Shown here: piece after piece, positions 1-13,273 of the stretch
Numbering within the stretch: the first letter of the stretch is position 1
How the letters are laid out: each line of letters opens with the position of its first letter
Assembly: GCA_023055425.1 (NCBI GenBank)
Contig: JALGPY010000002.1
Span: 118,370,088 to 118,434,087 of the forward strand
Source: Linanthus parryae
Taxonomy: Eukaryota; Streptophyta; Magnoliopsida; Ericales; Polemoniaceae
Direction: 5' to 3'
Length of the DNA stretch: 64,000 bases
The notes under the pieces: generated by a model
Databases searched by the model: none
Told to the model about the DNA's origin: nothing
Seen by the model: only the letters and a program-made list of their open reading frames with translations
Position numbers and translations under genes: made by a program

Positions 1-667
1 ATTGAACACGAAACATACAAGTCACACTCGTATATTCAATCCATAGTTTCTCGATCCTGGGAATAGTCTTATCCATGCAGATAACATTAATATTCTATAT
101 TGATTTATCCGAGTCTGGTGAGACATTCTATAAGCACTACCCCTCGAGTGGCCGCGGATAGTTTCTCCCATTATGTGGGAGGGAAAATCCTCTCTACATC
201 ACTACCATCTCTAAGCTTGCTTCCTATCATGACCGATAACTACCTTTATAGTTACCCGGTTAATCCAAAACGTTTGATAATATCAAAGCATGATATTTCA
301 CAACTAGAGTATCTAGTGACTTCAAGTATAAGGAAAACAATACCATTGTCACTACGAGAAGCACTTGTGAATTTACATAACTTGCATGAAGCCTTCTCGT
401 GGTGGGTCATTCCAGTATGCCATTACCCCTAATGTATACCTCTATGCTAGAATTGATATCCCCATATCAATCTACCCACATACTATTCTTGATGCAATGC
501 AGTCGTCATATTAACTGTAGTACTCGACTAAGGATATTTAAGAATATAACATTTATATTCCAAGGACTTCATTCATGTTAACATATCTCCATATCAATAA
601 CATAATGAATAGTAAGTCCATATAAATGTCACAAGAAATAGATTGTCTCTATGGCATATTTCCAACA
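1..667 (-). repeat. 3' LTR of Copia copy A, partial
   Basis: This stretch is collinear with 7957-8616 in the other LTR of the same element and ends in the same TTCCAACA terminus. About 750 bp of this LTR must lie to the left of base 1. It is followed at 668-680 by a tract reading AAGTGGGAGAC on the minus strand, which fits the polypurine tract expected next to a 3' LTR. Confidence 0.88.
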
Positions 668-3600
668 GTCTCCCACTTGTACTAGAGTCAACCTGGCGCA
701 TCATATGCCTATTGATCTAGTGCGGCCCTCACGCCTATGTTGAGCAAGGTAAGAGCGGCATATGGTGGTACTTTGCATATGTTCATATCTCTTTTATCGA
801 TAGTCGAATGAGATAGAATCTTCTGAGTATGTGCATCTGATGCAAAAATATACTCAGTCCTCTTGTGATAGAATCCGAAAGTGAATATTTCCTGGAACCT
901 TTCCAGCTCACGGTCCCTTCCATTAAAGCAAAACACAAAACTTGACTATAATCTGAAATCATCTTTATCATATTGTAAGTTCGCATCACTGGAACCCCTT
1001 ACAGTGAACTCTTCCTATCCTCCATATATCGATAATTCATCATTTAGTTCTCCTTAAGTACTTAAGGATAATCTTGACAATTATCCAGTTACTCTCACCC
1101 GAATTTGACTGGTATCATTGTGTCATACCATATGACATGTCTGGTCTTAGTACATAACATGGCGTATATCGGAATCGTATTCATATGGTCCTTCTCAATC
1201 TAGTTATAAGGACAATTACCCTTCAAAAGACTAATTCCACCTGACATAGGTAAGAATCCATATTCTTGCATGTTGAACTGTTTCAACACCTTGTCATTAT
1301 ATGTACTTAGACTTAACCCAAACAACTATCTTGATCCATCTCCATGGAACTTTATAGGTTGCCTCGCCTAAGTCTTTCATTGAAAATCAATTCCCTAGCC
1401 AATCTTTAAGAGATTGTAGAGTACATACATTATTCCCAATGAACAGTATGTCTCCACATACAAGACCAAAACTTAACTATGCTCCCACTAACATTCTTGT
1501 AAACACAAGCTTCATATTCAATTTTGATGGAACCAAAATCCTTTGATTGCATCATCAAATCGAAGATTCCAACTCCGAGAAGCTTGACTCAGTCTGTAGA
1601 CAGATTGTTGCAAGCAAGACGCGAATGGATTAAGCATCGCAACTGGGGAAACGATTTCTTCATAGTCCATACTATGAACTCGTAGGAAACATTTAGCAAT
1701 CGTCCCTTAAGATTAATCACATTACCATCCATGTTAGTTTTCACAAAACTCACTTGCATCCTATGGGTCCTACCCCTTTTAGATAGTTCCACCGAAGTCC
1801 ATACTTTGTTGGTATACATGGATTCCGTTTCGTATCTCATGGCTCCAAGCCATTACTGAGAGATCACTCGTGGTCTCCTCATAGGTTGTAGGCTCATCTC
1901 TATGAGCAATACATCACCGAATTATGAGAAATTCATATTTCTCTAACCCTTTGATATATCCTACTTAACCTACGAGGTTCTTGTGTTACCCGAGTAGGTT
2001 GCTCCATAACATTTTGTGATCCTGCTCATGATCCATCAAATGATTAATGTTATTTTGCGGTTCTTGAACTCCTTAAAGTTCTACTGTCCTCTCACTGTTT
2101 CTTTTAGAGACAATCTCTTTCTAGAAATACAGTGGTTCGAGCAACAAACAATTTGTTCTTGATTGGATTGTAGAAATAATATCCTTTCGTTTTCTTTAGG
2201 ATATTTCACAAAACACATTTATTCAACTTTGGTCCAAGTTAATTTAACCGTAAACACTTTACATAAACTTCACAACCTCAAATATTTATGAATGACATAC
2301 TAGGACACCTCCCAGTCCATATATTCTATGGTGTTATTCATAACTGATATTGATGGAACAAGGTCAAGGGTGAAATTGTTGTAAATAGAGCATGGCCCTG
2401 AAAGTAAACTGGAAATTCTGTTTGACACATCATGGACCGAACCGTGTCCAACAAGGTCCAGTTTCTCTTCTCAGACACGCCATTCAATAATGGTGTTTTA
2501 GGTTTAGTGGGTTGGGATCACATCCCATACTCCCTTAGATGCTCAAACTATTGGCTTAAGTACTCACGCCTCTACGATTGTATCGTAGAGCTTTGATACT
2601 TTTGCCAAACTAGTTCTCGAATTCATTCTTGAATTATTTGAACTTTTCTAAGGATTCTGATTTGTTTATTCATAAGATACACAAATCCATAGTTCTCTGA
2701 TGCCATCAGTAAATATGATGAAGTACTGAAAACCATCTTTAGCACTTGTGCTTAGTGGTCCATCTACATCAGCATGTAGGAATCCAAAAGATCATATCTT
2801 TCCTCAGAAAATAATTCTTACATGTCTCATATGATTCGTAATCAAAGGAGTCCATAAATCCATCCTTATAGAGTCTAGAAATGTATTTCTTATTCATGTG
2901 CTCTAAACGACAATGCTAAAGTTAAGTTAGGTTCATATTATTATATTCAACCCTCTTGGTATTAATTTTTAGATGGAATTCTCATGATTTAAAGGATATA
3001 AAATCCATTAGACAAGAGTGCATTACAATAATGCATTTTATCAAAATAAACATTTGTCCATTATTTTAATAGAGAAACCTTTTCTTGTCCAAACAAGAAA
3101 CTGTGGTAGTGTCCCTACTCATAGCAGGGACATAATTGTATTGTCTAATTCATTGATTTTTCCAAAAGGTAGAGATAATTTCTTACGTCTATTTCAGCAG
3201 CCTTTGCTTCATTGCCCCATGTGTAGGTGTATCCCTTCCTTATCCAATTGTCTACATCTCTTGAGATTCACCACATTTCAATAAATGTTAGATCTTCATC
3301 TAGTATGAAATGCTTATGATGATGAGATAGGCACATTAGCTTCTATAACAAAGTATACCTTAAGTGGAATTCACAATTCCTTCCTTACTTCCTTCCAGAT
3401 ACTTTGGGTAGTTTCCTTTTCACTATACCACCTTTATGGGCTTTAAGGCAACTTGGTTTTAGCAACAAATTTGTTTATACCATTGGGCTTTTAGCAAACC
3501 ATTTGCCTCTTCCTATTTAACCATCAATATGGTTTTGCATTTTCCCTTATTAGTGCTTTGTCCAGCGGTTCTCAATCATATTGAGTAAATCGCTCTTGAA

Positions 3601-4700
3601 CAAAGACTTAACAGCATCTAATGCAATTCTTGGTCTAATTGGGCGAATAACTCTTTATTCCTTATCTATCTCATAAATAACTCCCATATTCTAAGCTTTC
3701 AATCCTATTGAGACAGCTCAATTGCGTTTGACCTCTTACTTCAGCAGTCACACATTACTAGCTTGTGTCGTCGTGTCACATCTTGATGAATCAAGTCGCC
3801 TTGCTTTGGCAAGCCCGAGCTTTATTACATCTTGATCATGACGAGTGCTAAGCAAGGGTAGGTAAAACGCCATATGGAGCAACACTTCCAAACCTTTCAT
3901 GTCTAGCCTGCTCTTAAAAGATATTTATTAAATGTATTATCATATCATACGCCTCCATGTTCTCATCTTTCTTCTCAAGCTCAGAGTTCATGGCAGCTAA
4001 CATGACGCAAGTCACATACAAAGAACCATTCTTTGATGTTCCTTCCATAAGGTTTTAGTGTGTTTTGGTAGAAGGGGACTTTATGCTCTAGGATATAAGA
4101 CATTTTTCCTTTTATTTGAGAACAATTATCATTTTGTAACAGTCTAGAAAACTGATTCCAGATAGCTTTTCCTTCTCAAGGACATAAATTGAGTTTGTTT
4201 GTTTAATTCCATTGGTATTCAACACATAAATAATTATGCAAAGTTTTGTGACATTGTACTATATTTAACAAGGACTTAAATCATTAAACATAGCTCCCAC
4301 TATTTTTCTCGGATTAATAACCCTCCATATTAATGCGGAAAATATCATTATATTTTCTAGTGGGCCAAGATCCATATTTCACTTCTTTTGAGCTTGCTTT
4401 GACAACTCACCCAAATTAGTTATTTAGGTAAGAACAATTCCAATTGCATCCCATGCAACTCTTGGTTCAACTGGGCAAATAACTCCTTATTTATCTATCT
4501 CACAGATAATCCACATTGTTTGCCTCTACGCTATCAATCGTATTGAAGTAGCCTAGTTGCGTCCAACATCTTACTTCAACAATCGCACATTACTAGCTTG
4601 TGGCGTCGCGTCACCTCATGATGAATCAAGTCCCCTTGATTTGGCAAGCCCGAACTTGATAAATCATGATTATGACGAGTTTTAAGTAACGAGAAGGTAA
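668..4700 (-). pseudogene. Decayed Copia gag-pol
   Basis: This is a broken polyprotein region, recognised by alignment by eye to the long reading frame at 40236-43871. Landmarks on the minus strand are an RNase H remnant near 780-990 (a recognisable VSWK motif), an RT N-terminal segment at 1589-1840 (NKVW, then NMDGNVI and KGRLL), integrase-like sequence about 2000-2900, and protease/gag remnants to about 4220. Sequence up to about 4700 is the untranslated leader. No frame stays open beyond about 90 codons, so no protein is expected. Confidence 0.85.
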
Positions 4701-4701
4701 A

Positions 4702-7700
4702 AACGCGATATTTAAATTTTAGGGATTTTCTATTTAATTTTAATTATTTTGTTGATCCATATGAACTGATCTACTTATTTGGGTCAGGCAATCCCAAAAT
4801 AAAATATTAGGGTTTTAATTATTATCTTGTTTACAATTTGCATGCATCAACCATACACCAAAAATAAACAACAAGCCAATAAATAAACAACCACAAACAA
4901 TAAAGATAAACGTGATGTGGATATGGCCTCCTAAAACTAAGATATTTCCAATCAAATGAGAATATCTATAAGACCTAAAAAATAGCAAGCTCATCTCCAT
5001 GTGCCTCCATCTTTTAGTCCATGCGCCTTAGCTTGTGGAATGCCGCCATCTTGTGGTTTCTTCAATTCTTTAGGCTTTTTCTCCAAGTTATCATCTACTC
5101 TATCTAATACTAGCTAGCATATGTACTAAATAGAGAGACCTCACAAGTTGAGGAGAAGACGACACACAGGATGCAAAACCTAATTGATTAATTATTATAA
5201 AAGAATCAAACCACAAAAATAAACATCCACAACATCCACATCTAAGGCCACATCCAATCACCATACAAAAGCACATAATACAGTTAAAATCCAACTTTAA
5301 TGTGCTTGGTCAATTTTAATTGATTTTGGGATTTTCTAGGGTCAAAACGATCCAAGGGGCCCACCAAACCCTAGAACTTACATTTTTTCCATAAAAATTG
5401 TGCCCAAACCTTAGAATCCAAATCACCAAAAGACACATCATATGTGAACGGAATTCGCTAATATCATTCCCTACTGAATCATATTCAGTTTTCATCAATA
5501 TGTCAATTTTAATTTTTACGCCAAAAGTAGCAGAACAGTGTAAACACTACAACAGTAACATATAAATCACGTTATGCGCTATAAGCAGGCTCTGATATCA
5601 CTGTAGGATTTTCATACGGATTACGCAGCGGAATAAACAATAATTAACTCCATTAAAGACCCTCCGAGGATCACAGGACTAGAGATCATAATGATGGTAA
5701 GGGATAATAGGTTGTGTACCTTGTTTCTCTGAATTAATCACTTTACGTAGAATTGTGTCTACGTCTCTATGCGTATCCACACTTAGGATTGCACCAGATC
5801 CTTCCAACGCCTTGTGCTATCTCACGTCAAGAAGGAGGAAGAAGAAGATCACGCAAAGCGATGACCAAATAGGCCACGCTTCTTTGGTGGACGGCGGAGT
5901 AGTGGCGGACGGCACTAGGGGTTCGATCCTAGTGTTGTTCTTTCCCCTTGCTTTGTTCTCTCACTCAATAATGATCCAAAATTATGAGGAAATAAAGTAG
6001 GAGTGACATTATATAGTTAATAACTATTTATTAACTTCATATAAGCCCTAATACTAATCCTGTCCATACATGGATTAGTCCACCTTGCAAATTAGTCTTA
6101 CTAAGTTTGCTTGTGGTTGCGTATTGATCCTTCTATTTAATTAGTCCCACTAATTAAATTCCAAGTCCGCTTTTATCCATAGGGTGTGCAACCCTGTAGG
6201 TTTTTACTTATTTGGTAGTAACAATTACTTACATAGAGCGATCTCTAGCAAGACATCTTTGCCACCCAACTAATAGAAATTGTCAGTTATCCGACAAACC
6301 TTGTGACCAACGCGATATTTAAATTTTAGGGATTTTCTATTTAATTTTAATTATTTTGTTGATCCATATGAACTGATCTACTTATTTGGGTCAGGCAATC
6401 CCAAAATAAAATATTATGGTTTTAATTATTATCTTGTTTACAATTTGCATGCATCAACCATACACCAAAAATAAACAACAAGACAATAAATAAACAACCA
6501 CAAACAATAAAGATAAACGTGATGTGGATATGGCCTCCTAAAACTAAGATATTTCCAATCAAATGAGAATATCTATAAGACCTAAAAAATAGCAAGCTCA
6601 TCTCCATGTGCCTCCATCTTTTAGTCCATGCGCCTTAGCTTGTGGAATGCCGCCATCTTGTGGTTTCTTCAATTCTTTAGGCTTTTTCTCCAAGTTATCA
6701 TCTACTCTATCTAATACTAGCTAGCATATGTACTAAATAGAGAGACCTCACAAGTTGAGGAGAAGACGACACACAGGATGCAAAACCTAATTGATTAATT
6801 ATTATAAAAGAATCAAACCACAAAAATAAACATCCACAACATCCACATCTAAGGCCACATCCAATCACCATACAAAAGCACATAATACAGTTAAAATCCA
6901 ACTTTAATGTGCTTGGTCAATTTTAATTGATTTTGGAATTTTCTAGGGTCAAAACGATCCAAGGGGCCCACCAAACCCTAGAACTTACATTTTTTCCATA
7001 AAAATTGTGCACAAACCTTAGAATCCAAATCACCAAAAGACACATCATATGTGAACGGAATTCGCTAATATCATTCCCTACTGAATCATATTCAGTTTTC
7101 ATCAATATGTCAATTTTAATTTTTACGCCAAAAGTAGCAAGACAGTGTAAACACTACAACAGTAACATATAAATCACGTTATGCGCTATAAGCAGGCTCT
7201 GATATCACTGTAGGATTTTCATACGGATTACGCAGCGGAATAAACAATAATTAACTCCATTAAAGACCCTCCGAGGATCACAGGACTAGAGATCATAATG
7301 ATGGTAAGGGATAATAGGTTGTGTACCTTGTTTCTCTGAATTAATCACTTTACGTAGAATTGTGTCTACGTCTCTATGCGTATCCACACTTAGGATTGCA
7401 CCAGATCCTTCAAACGCCTTGTGCTATCTCACGTCAAGAAGGAGGAAGAAGAAGATCACGCAAAGCGATGACCAAATTGGCCACGCTTCTTTGGTGGACG
7501 GCGGAGTAGTGGCGGACGGCACTAGGGGTTCGATCCTAGTGTTGTTCTTTCCCCTTGCTTTGTTCTCTCACTCAATAATGATCCAAAATTATGAGGAAAT
7601 AAAGTAGGAGTGACCTTATATAGTTAATAACTATTTATTAACTTCATAAAAGCCCTAATACTAATCCTGTCCATACATGGATTAGTCCACCTTGCAAATT

Positions 7701-7919
7701 AGTCTTACTAAGTTTGCTTGTGGTTGCGTATTGATCCTTCTATTTAATTAGTCCCACTAATTAAATTCCAAGTCCGGTTTTATCCATAGGGTGTGCAACC
7801 CTGTAGGTTTTTACTTATTTGGTAGTAACAATTACTTACATAGAGCGATCTCTAGCAAGACATCTTTGCCACCCAACTAATAGAAATTGTCAGTTATCCG
7901 ACAAACCTTGTGACCAACG
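4702..7919. repeat. 1607-bp tandem duplication inside Copia copy A
   Basis: Bases 4702-6308 and 6309-7915 are near-identical direct repeats of 1607 bp; I count roughly a dozen differences by eye. Each unit holds the leader, the primer-binding site and about the first 700 bp of the LTR. The four bases AACG occur at 4702, 6309 and 7916, which are the unit start, the junction and the native LTR position. This points to a microhomology-mediated or slippage event after insertion. The LTR-like start TGTAGG therefore occurs twice, at 5602 and 7209. Confidence 0.93.
7197..7208 (-). promoter_or_regulatory. Primer-binding site (initiator-Met tRNA type), copy A
   Basis: The minus strand reads TGATATCAGAGC next to the LTR end. 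This is one mismatch from the standard plant Copia site TGGTATCAGAGC seen in copy B. A duplicate lies at 5590-5601 because of the tandem duplication. Confidence 0.75.
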
Positions 7920-8616
7920 TTACCGTATTGTATTATCCCTTTGCCTCCATATCCGGATTGGACACGAGACATACAAGTCAGACTCGTATATCCAATCCAT
8001 AGTTTCTCGATCCTGGGAATAGTTTTATCCATGCAGATAACATCAATACCCTATATTGATTTATCTGAGTCTAGTCAGATATTCTATAAGCACTACCCCT
8101 CGAGTGGTCGCGGATATTTGCTCCCGTTATGCGGGAGGTACAAATCCTCTCTACATCACTACCATCTCTAAGCTTTCTTCCTATCATGCCCAATAACGTT
8201 ATAATTACCCGGTTAAGGAGCAACGTTTGATAATATCAAAGCAGGATATTTCACAACTGGAGTATCTAGTGACTTCAAGTCTAAGGACCACAATACCATT
8301 GTCACTACGAGAAGCACTTGTGACTTTACATAACTTGCATGTTTCCTTCTCGTGGTGGGTCATTCCAGTATGCCATTACCCCTAATGCATACCCATGTGC
8401 TAGACTTGATATCCCCATATCAATCTACCCACATACTAGTCTTGATGCGATACAGTCGTCATATTAACTTTACTCGACTAGTGATATTTAAGAATATAAT
8501 ATTTATATTATAAGGACTTCATTCATGTTAACATATCTCCATATTAATAACATAATGAATAGTAAGTCCTTATAAATGTCACAAGAAATAGATTGCCTCT
8601 AGGGCATATTTCCAAC
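7209..8616 (-). repeat. 5' LTR of Copia copy A
   Basis: This is a complete LTR of 1408 bp with TG...CA ends, TGTAGGATTT at the left and TTCCAACA at the right on the + strand. It carries the same internal blocks as the copy B LTRs. The bases after it (GTCTG, 8617-8621) would be the target duplication, but its partner is outside the window. Confidence 0.9.
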
Positions 8617-9129
8617 AGTCTGGGATCTCATTATGAGGATGCTCATAAAATGCCCCAACAACAATTTTGGGGACAATAAAATCCTTCCGGTTTTCTTCCA
8701 TGTTAGATCTCTCCAACCAGGATCTAGTGGACATAGAAGCAGGTGGACACGTCCTCTACCCTGTTGATAAAGTTGTGCATATGAGCTAATGAAACATGTC
8801 TCTAAGAACAAAAACTAACTCTATGATGGTAGGAGGCCTTCTAAGCTTCCAGAACAAATGTTGACGAGTGGGAAGACTTGGTCAACCATTTATACAAGGA
8901 CAAGAAGACAATTGATACAACGGAAGAGCCAGATATGTAGGCCTCCGTGTCCAAGTTAGCATATCAAGACGTGAGTCGTGTAGAGGCACAAGGACAACGG
9001 AAAAATCAGAACGCTAGCAACTACAACCCAATTACCAGAGATCATCAAGGATTCATGTACGGGGATCCGAAAGGGGCCAATTATGCATCGGGGTTCCAGC
9101 ACAAGCCACCAGCACAACCAGTGATTAAG
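8617..9129. other. Unassigned spacer
   Basis: There are short open frames on both strands but no recognisable domain. It lies between the right end of Copia copy A and an unrelated Copia RT relic, so it may be the 3' part of that older element. I see nothing else in it. Confidence 0.4.
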
Positions 9130-10560
9130 GCGCGGATCTTGAATATATCTGCTTGATATCCAAATCCTTGGCACCGTGAAGATACCTCAACATCCATTTT
9201 CCAACTTCCCTTGCTTCTTTTTCGTATCATGAATATATTAGCTGACAACTCCAACAACTTGAGCAATATCAGATCAGGTGCACACCATCATATACAGTAT
9301 ACTTCCAACCAAGATGGCATATTGTACCTGAAGGACGTAGTTCTTCTCTTCATCATTCAGTGGGACGATCAGGTACTTAGCTTGAAGTGGCATGCGAGAG
9401 GATCATTCACAGGCTTGGTGTGTCCATCGATACCAAACTTGTTAAGTGCTTTCCTCAAATATTGTTTATGAGATAATCTAATTGTCCCTTTTTGTCAATT
9501 TCAAGTAATCTTAATGCCGAGAATCTTCTTGGCGTCACCAAGATCCTTCATCTTGAACTATGTCTTCAGCCGAGTCTTCAGCTTATTAGTATATGCTTCA
9601 TTCTTTCAAGTCATCAAAATATCATCCACATACAAGAGCAAGTATATGAAAGACGTATCACTCAACTTATTGAAATAAACAAAATGGTCGTGTTGACTCT
9701 GAGAATACTTCTGGTCTTTCATAAACATGGCAAACCTCTTCCACCACTGTGGTGAGCTTGCTTCAATCCATACAGTGACTTCTTGAGCTTGCAAACGCAA
9801 TTCTCCTTACCCTTGATCTTGTATTTGTTTGGTTGATTCATGCAAATCTCCTACAATATCCATGTAGGAAAGTTGTCTTGACATCTATTTGTGCCAAGTT
9901 CAGGTCAAAATGTGCTATTAAGGCCAATAGAATACGGATTGATGTATGTTTCACGACAGTGAGATAAATTTATCATAATCAGTTCCTTCTCTCTTTACAA
10001 ATCCATTTGAAACTAATCTTGCATTGTATCTGGCACCGTTTGAGCTAGCGTGATCTTCTTCTTGGCGAAGATCCACTTGCAACCAATCCCCTTTCTTCCC
10101 TTCGACATATTCACAACTTCCCGTCTACCCGTAAATAATTCTGCGATTCCCGAGCTAATTATTACCTCTTTATAATTACTTGAAACTCCTTATATCACAG
10201 GAAGTAAACAAGCCACATATTCTTTTTGGCATTCAGGTTTTTTTGTTTCTCTTCTTGGTCTTGCCTCTGCAATTGAGGAAGGAAGTTGAGATTCAGTTAC
10301 CAAAACCTCTCATACCTTTCCAGTTTGTGTTGTAGGTGGATCAATACTTGACGACTCAGGGGTTTTCTGGGCGTGTAGCTCCACCTAAGGGACATCTTTA
10401 GTGCCATCTGCATTCTGATTGGGCTTCTTCTTTTGTAGAAGTTTCTTTTCATTGGAATGACATCCTTACTCCATATCACCGTCTTCTTTTCTGGGAACCA
10501 TAGCTTGAACCCTTTTACTCCTTCACCAAATCCATTAGCAAATATTCCTTAGCTATCGAG
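9130..10560 (-). pseudogene. Relic of a different Copia reverse transcriptase/RNase H
   Basis: Minus-strand fragments match the conserved Copia order. They include a C-terminal segment resembling RMLRYLHGAKD near 9150-9200, a block with CTRSDI and HFKLSTYL at about 9260-9470, the catalytic YVDD in LLLYVDDILMT at about 9606-9640, and a WSKDV-like motif near 10470. Frames shift repeatedly. The sequence diverges strongly from the Copia family that dominates the window, so it is a separate, older lineage. No LTRs were identified for it. Confidence 0.78.
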
Positions 10561-11640
10561 TCAAGGTTATCTTCCGCCACATGATAATATGCAAGACTTC
10601 CAAATATATGATTAGCTATACAGTTTTAACGTTTTATAACACATTCTATCAAATACGAAAAGAAGGTTTATAGAAGTTTTTCAAAAAGAATAAGAGATAC
10701 AAAACATTTAAGTACAGTAATCTTTTTTCTAGATAACAATGGAGTCCGGGTCCATAGAATAAAAAATTAATTAAAATCTATTAAAAATGTTATATCTTTC
10801 GGGCCAAGCTGATGTGAATATTAATTTGATTTTTGTTTTTATCATGCTTTTCAATATATTTTATTCAAATATTGTCTTATATCCATAGTTTTTAAATCCG
10901 GACCGGATCGTCGGTCGGACCAGTCCAACTAATCAAAACTGGGTCGATCGGTCTGGTTAGCCAATCCAACCACCCATGTAATAAACCGATAAAAATTGGC
11001 TGGTTTTGGGTCTAACCGGCAAACCAAACGAGTCGAAACTGTCTGGTTTCAACAATTTTGAAAAATTAATGCCACTTTTGGGAATCGAAGAAAGACTGAC
11101 TCAACGGGTTGCTGATGTGCGCTTTTCTAAATCACGACCCACAATATAATATTTATAGATCTCAAGTACTTTATATGTCTTCAATTTTCTAATAATTATT
11201 TTTCGTTGCTATCTTTATTTCTTTTTTAGGGCATCGTTGCTATTGTTGCTATTTAAATGTAATAATTACTAAGAAGATTTTTGAGAAAACTATTAAAACT
11301 TACAATTAAGGAGACATCAGTATATATATTATTTGATAAGAAACATTTAGAATTTCTCTGAGAGAGTGTCACGTGACACTGTATATTAATTAAATTCACA
11401 AAAAGGTAAACAGTTATTAATGAGTAATATTTTTCAAGATCTCAATATGTCTGCATTTAATGAAATCACAAAAGAAACTTTTTAAAGGTCTTTAATGAAA
11501 ACTCTAAATCAAAACAGACTAGTTCTTTTCTTAAAACTTGAATAATATTGGTATTTCTGAAACATAATCAATATATATCATCAATCAATACTATGTACTA
11601 TTTTTCAACAATTTTGGGTAAAACATTACGTCAGATAAAG
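10561..11640. other. AT-rich spacer with a GC-rich repeat-like patch
   Basis: No coding signal was found. At about 10900-11050 a patch is built from repeated CCGG/GGTC motifs such as CCGGACCGG and GTCGGTCGGACC in otherwise AT-rich DNA. Such motifs are common in dispersed plant repeats, but I cannot name the family. The patch may overlap the 3' untranslated part of the LINE that begins at 11650. Confidence 0.4.
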
Positions 11641-11656
11641 CAAAAACCTGGATAAT

Positions 11657-12022
11657 TTAGAGACTTTGGGAACTAAAAAGCCAGCCTGGTTCTTTAACCT
11701 TCCATCTCTCTTCTTCATTTATTTTTTCTAGTCGATGCGCTAGCAGGTTATTCTCCCGTGGAATCCACTTCCACTGTATGTCCTCAAAACCCTTTCTCTT
11801 CTCGTTGATGCGATGAATGATGTCTTTTACCACCGTTCTGTCTTGAACCTCGTCTTTGTCTTCATCAAAGATCTGTCTGATGAGGTTATCTGCATCTCCT
11901 TCAACAGCTAGACGCTTTACTCCAAGTTCTATTGATAGATCTATTCCTCTTTCCAACGGAAGTGCTTCAATCTCCTTTGCTCGATTTCCCCATTTCAGAT
12001 CGGTTGCCACCACCATTTGCAT
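11657..12022 (-). pseudogene. LINE C-terminal RNase H-like domain
   Basis: This is a 121-codon open segment ending near the LINE 3' end. It shows the plant LINE RNase H (RVT_3) pattern: an EIEALPLERG helix, LGVKRLAVEGDADNLI with the acidic residue, and a late WIPRENNLLAH motif. It follows the zinc-finger segment on the same strand with frame changes between them. The catalytic set cannot be confirmed as complete because the N-terminal part of the domain is degraded. Confidence 0.75.
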
Positions 12023-12316
12023 GTCACCGTGATGATACTAAATGATGGCTCTGGCGCCGGCCTTCCTCTGGATGTAAATCCAGGCACCATCGGATTGAAG
12101 AGTAGCGGCCTTTGTTACTATAGATCTATCTTCTTCTTCGACTGAGTCATCGACTTGGTCTGAGTGATTAACTTTGTAAGTCCCCTCTTGATTTGCTTCC
12201 TGTAAATGGGTTTCAACCTTTATCTGCATTTGGGTTGGGGAATTTGCTATCCCATTGAACACTTGGTTGTTCCGGTTGTTCCATGGAACCCGGCATCCCA
12301 GTATGAATCTTTTTCT

Positions 12317-12955
12317 TTATGTCGTTGTTAGAACTTCGAAGATACTGAAAAGCCAGTTGACTCCTTGTCTGCTTGATCTGAATCTGGCAACTATTCTTTC
12401 TGAAAAAATTAACTTCCACAGCGATGTTGCTATATTGCAATCCAAAAATACATGTCTTGCATTCTCGACACAATCACAAAAAGGGTATTTGGGGCTAATC
12501 TGTATTCCTCTGCGAATTAGTTTACCTCTTGTTGGTAGAATTTCTCTGTAAATTTTCCACCCAAAAAAGAGAACTTTACTTCGAGTTTTGAGCTTCCACA
12601 GTTTTTTGATCCAACTGTGTGGAGAAACAGAGCTAACTTTCACCAATATTCAAGAACTCTCTCTTTGCGCAAGATGGTATCCACATTTGACCGTGTAATT
12701 ACCATGTTCCTCATAGTACCATGACCATTCATCGGGTTCTTCTCCAGTTGGGACTTGTATTCTGGCGATTTCTTCCACATCCATAGGTAGTAGTACCTCC
12801 CTCAACTCATTTATTTTCCATTGTTTTGTTTCATTGTCCAGATAATTGCTCACAGTAGTTTTAACTCCTTCCTGTTCTAGAGAATAAACTTTGACGTTTG
12901 GAGGGCGATATAGCCACTGATCTTTAAACAAGTCAAGTGCCTCTGCCATCTCCAA
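12317..12955 (-). pseudogene. LINE ORF2 linker and zf-RVT segment
   Basis: Two adjacent open segments cover the stretch between RT and RNase H of a plant LINE. At 12650-12955 the pattern DEWSWYYEEHGNYTVKCGYHL matches the usual W...G.YTVKSGY linker. At 12317-12646 there is a zf-RVT block with FGWKIYREILPTRG, a CDC pair and HVFLDCNIA. They are in different frames, so at least one frameshift lies near 12650. Confidence 0.78.
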
Positions 12956-13273
12956 GTTTTTTCATTAATCCCCTTTTTAACAGTTTCAATCCCTCAAACA
13001 AGGATCGCCACGCAAAAGATGGTTGATGTCCCAAACTGCAGTTGATAAATTGTATCTCTGAAAAGTACTTACTTTGTAAAATCCTGGCTAGCAAGCTAGT
13101 AGGATTTGTAAGAATCCTCCAAGCTTGTTTTTACCATGAGAGCAATATTAAAATTATGGATGTCTGAGAAACCAATTCCTCCATCTTATTTTCTTTGTTT
13201 CATTGTTTCCCAAGCTAGCCAGTTGATGCCATTCTTGTCTCCGTTTCCCCACCAAAACTGTCTCATCATCTGC

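Larger units (their letters stand above)
1..8616 (-). mobile_element. Degenerate Ty1/copia LTR retrotransposon (copy A), left end outside window
   Basis: The element runs right to left. Its 5' LTR is at 7209-8616 and the 3' LTR starts before base 1 and ends at 667. Both LTRs end in TTCCAACA and match the LTRs of the better-preserved copy at 38456-46941. The interior is collinear with that copy (RNase H, RT, integrase, gag, leader) but full of stops and frameshifts. It differs in having a 1607-bp tandem duplication of the leader plus part of the 5' LTR. The 5-bp target duplication cannot be tested because the left flank is outside the window. Confidence 0.9.

Noticed and set aside
5755..7607. 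Duplicated 81-codon frames as a gene family (5755-6000 and 7362-7607), likewise 38592-38936 and 45656-46000
   Set aside because: They lie entirely inside Copia LTRs and are identical only because the LTR is duplicated.
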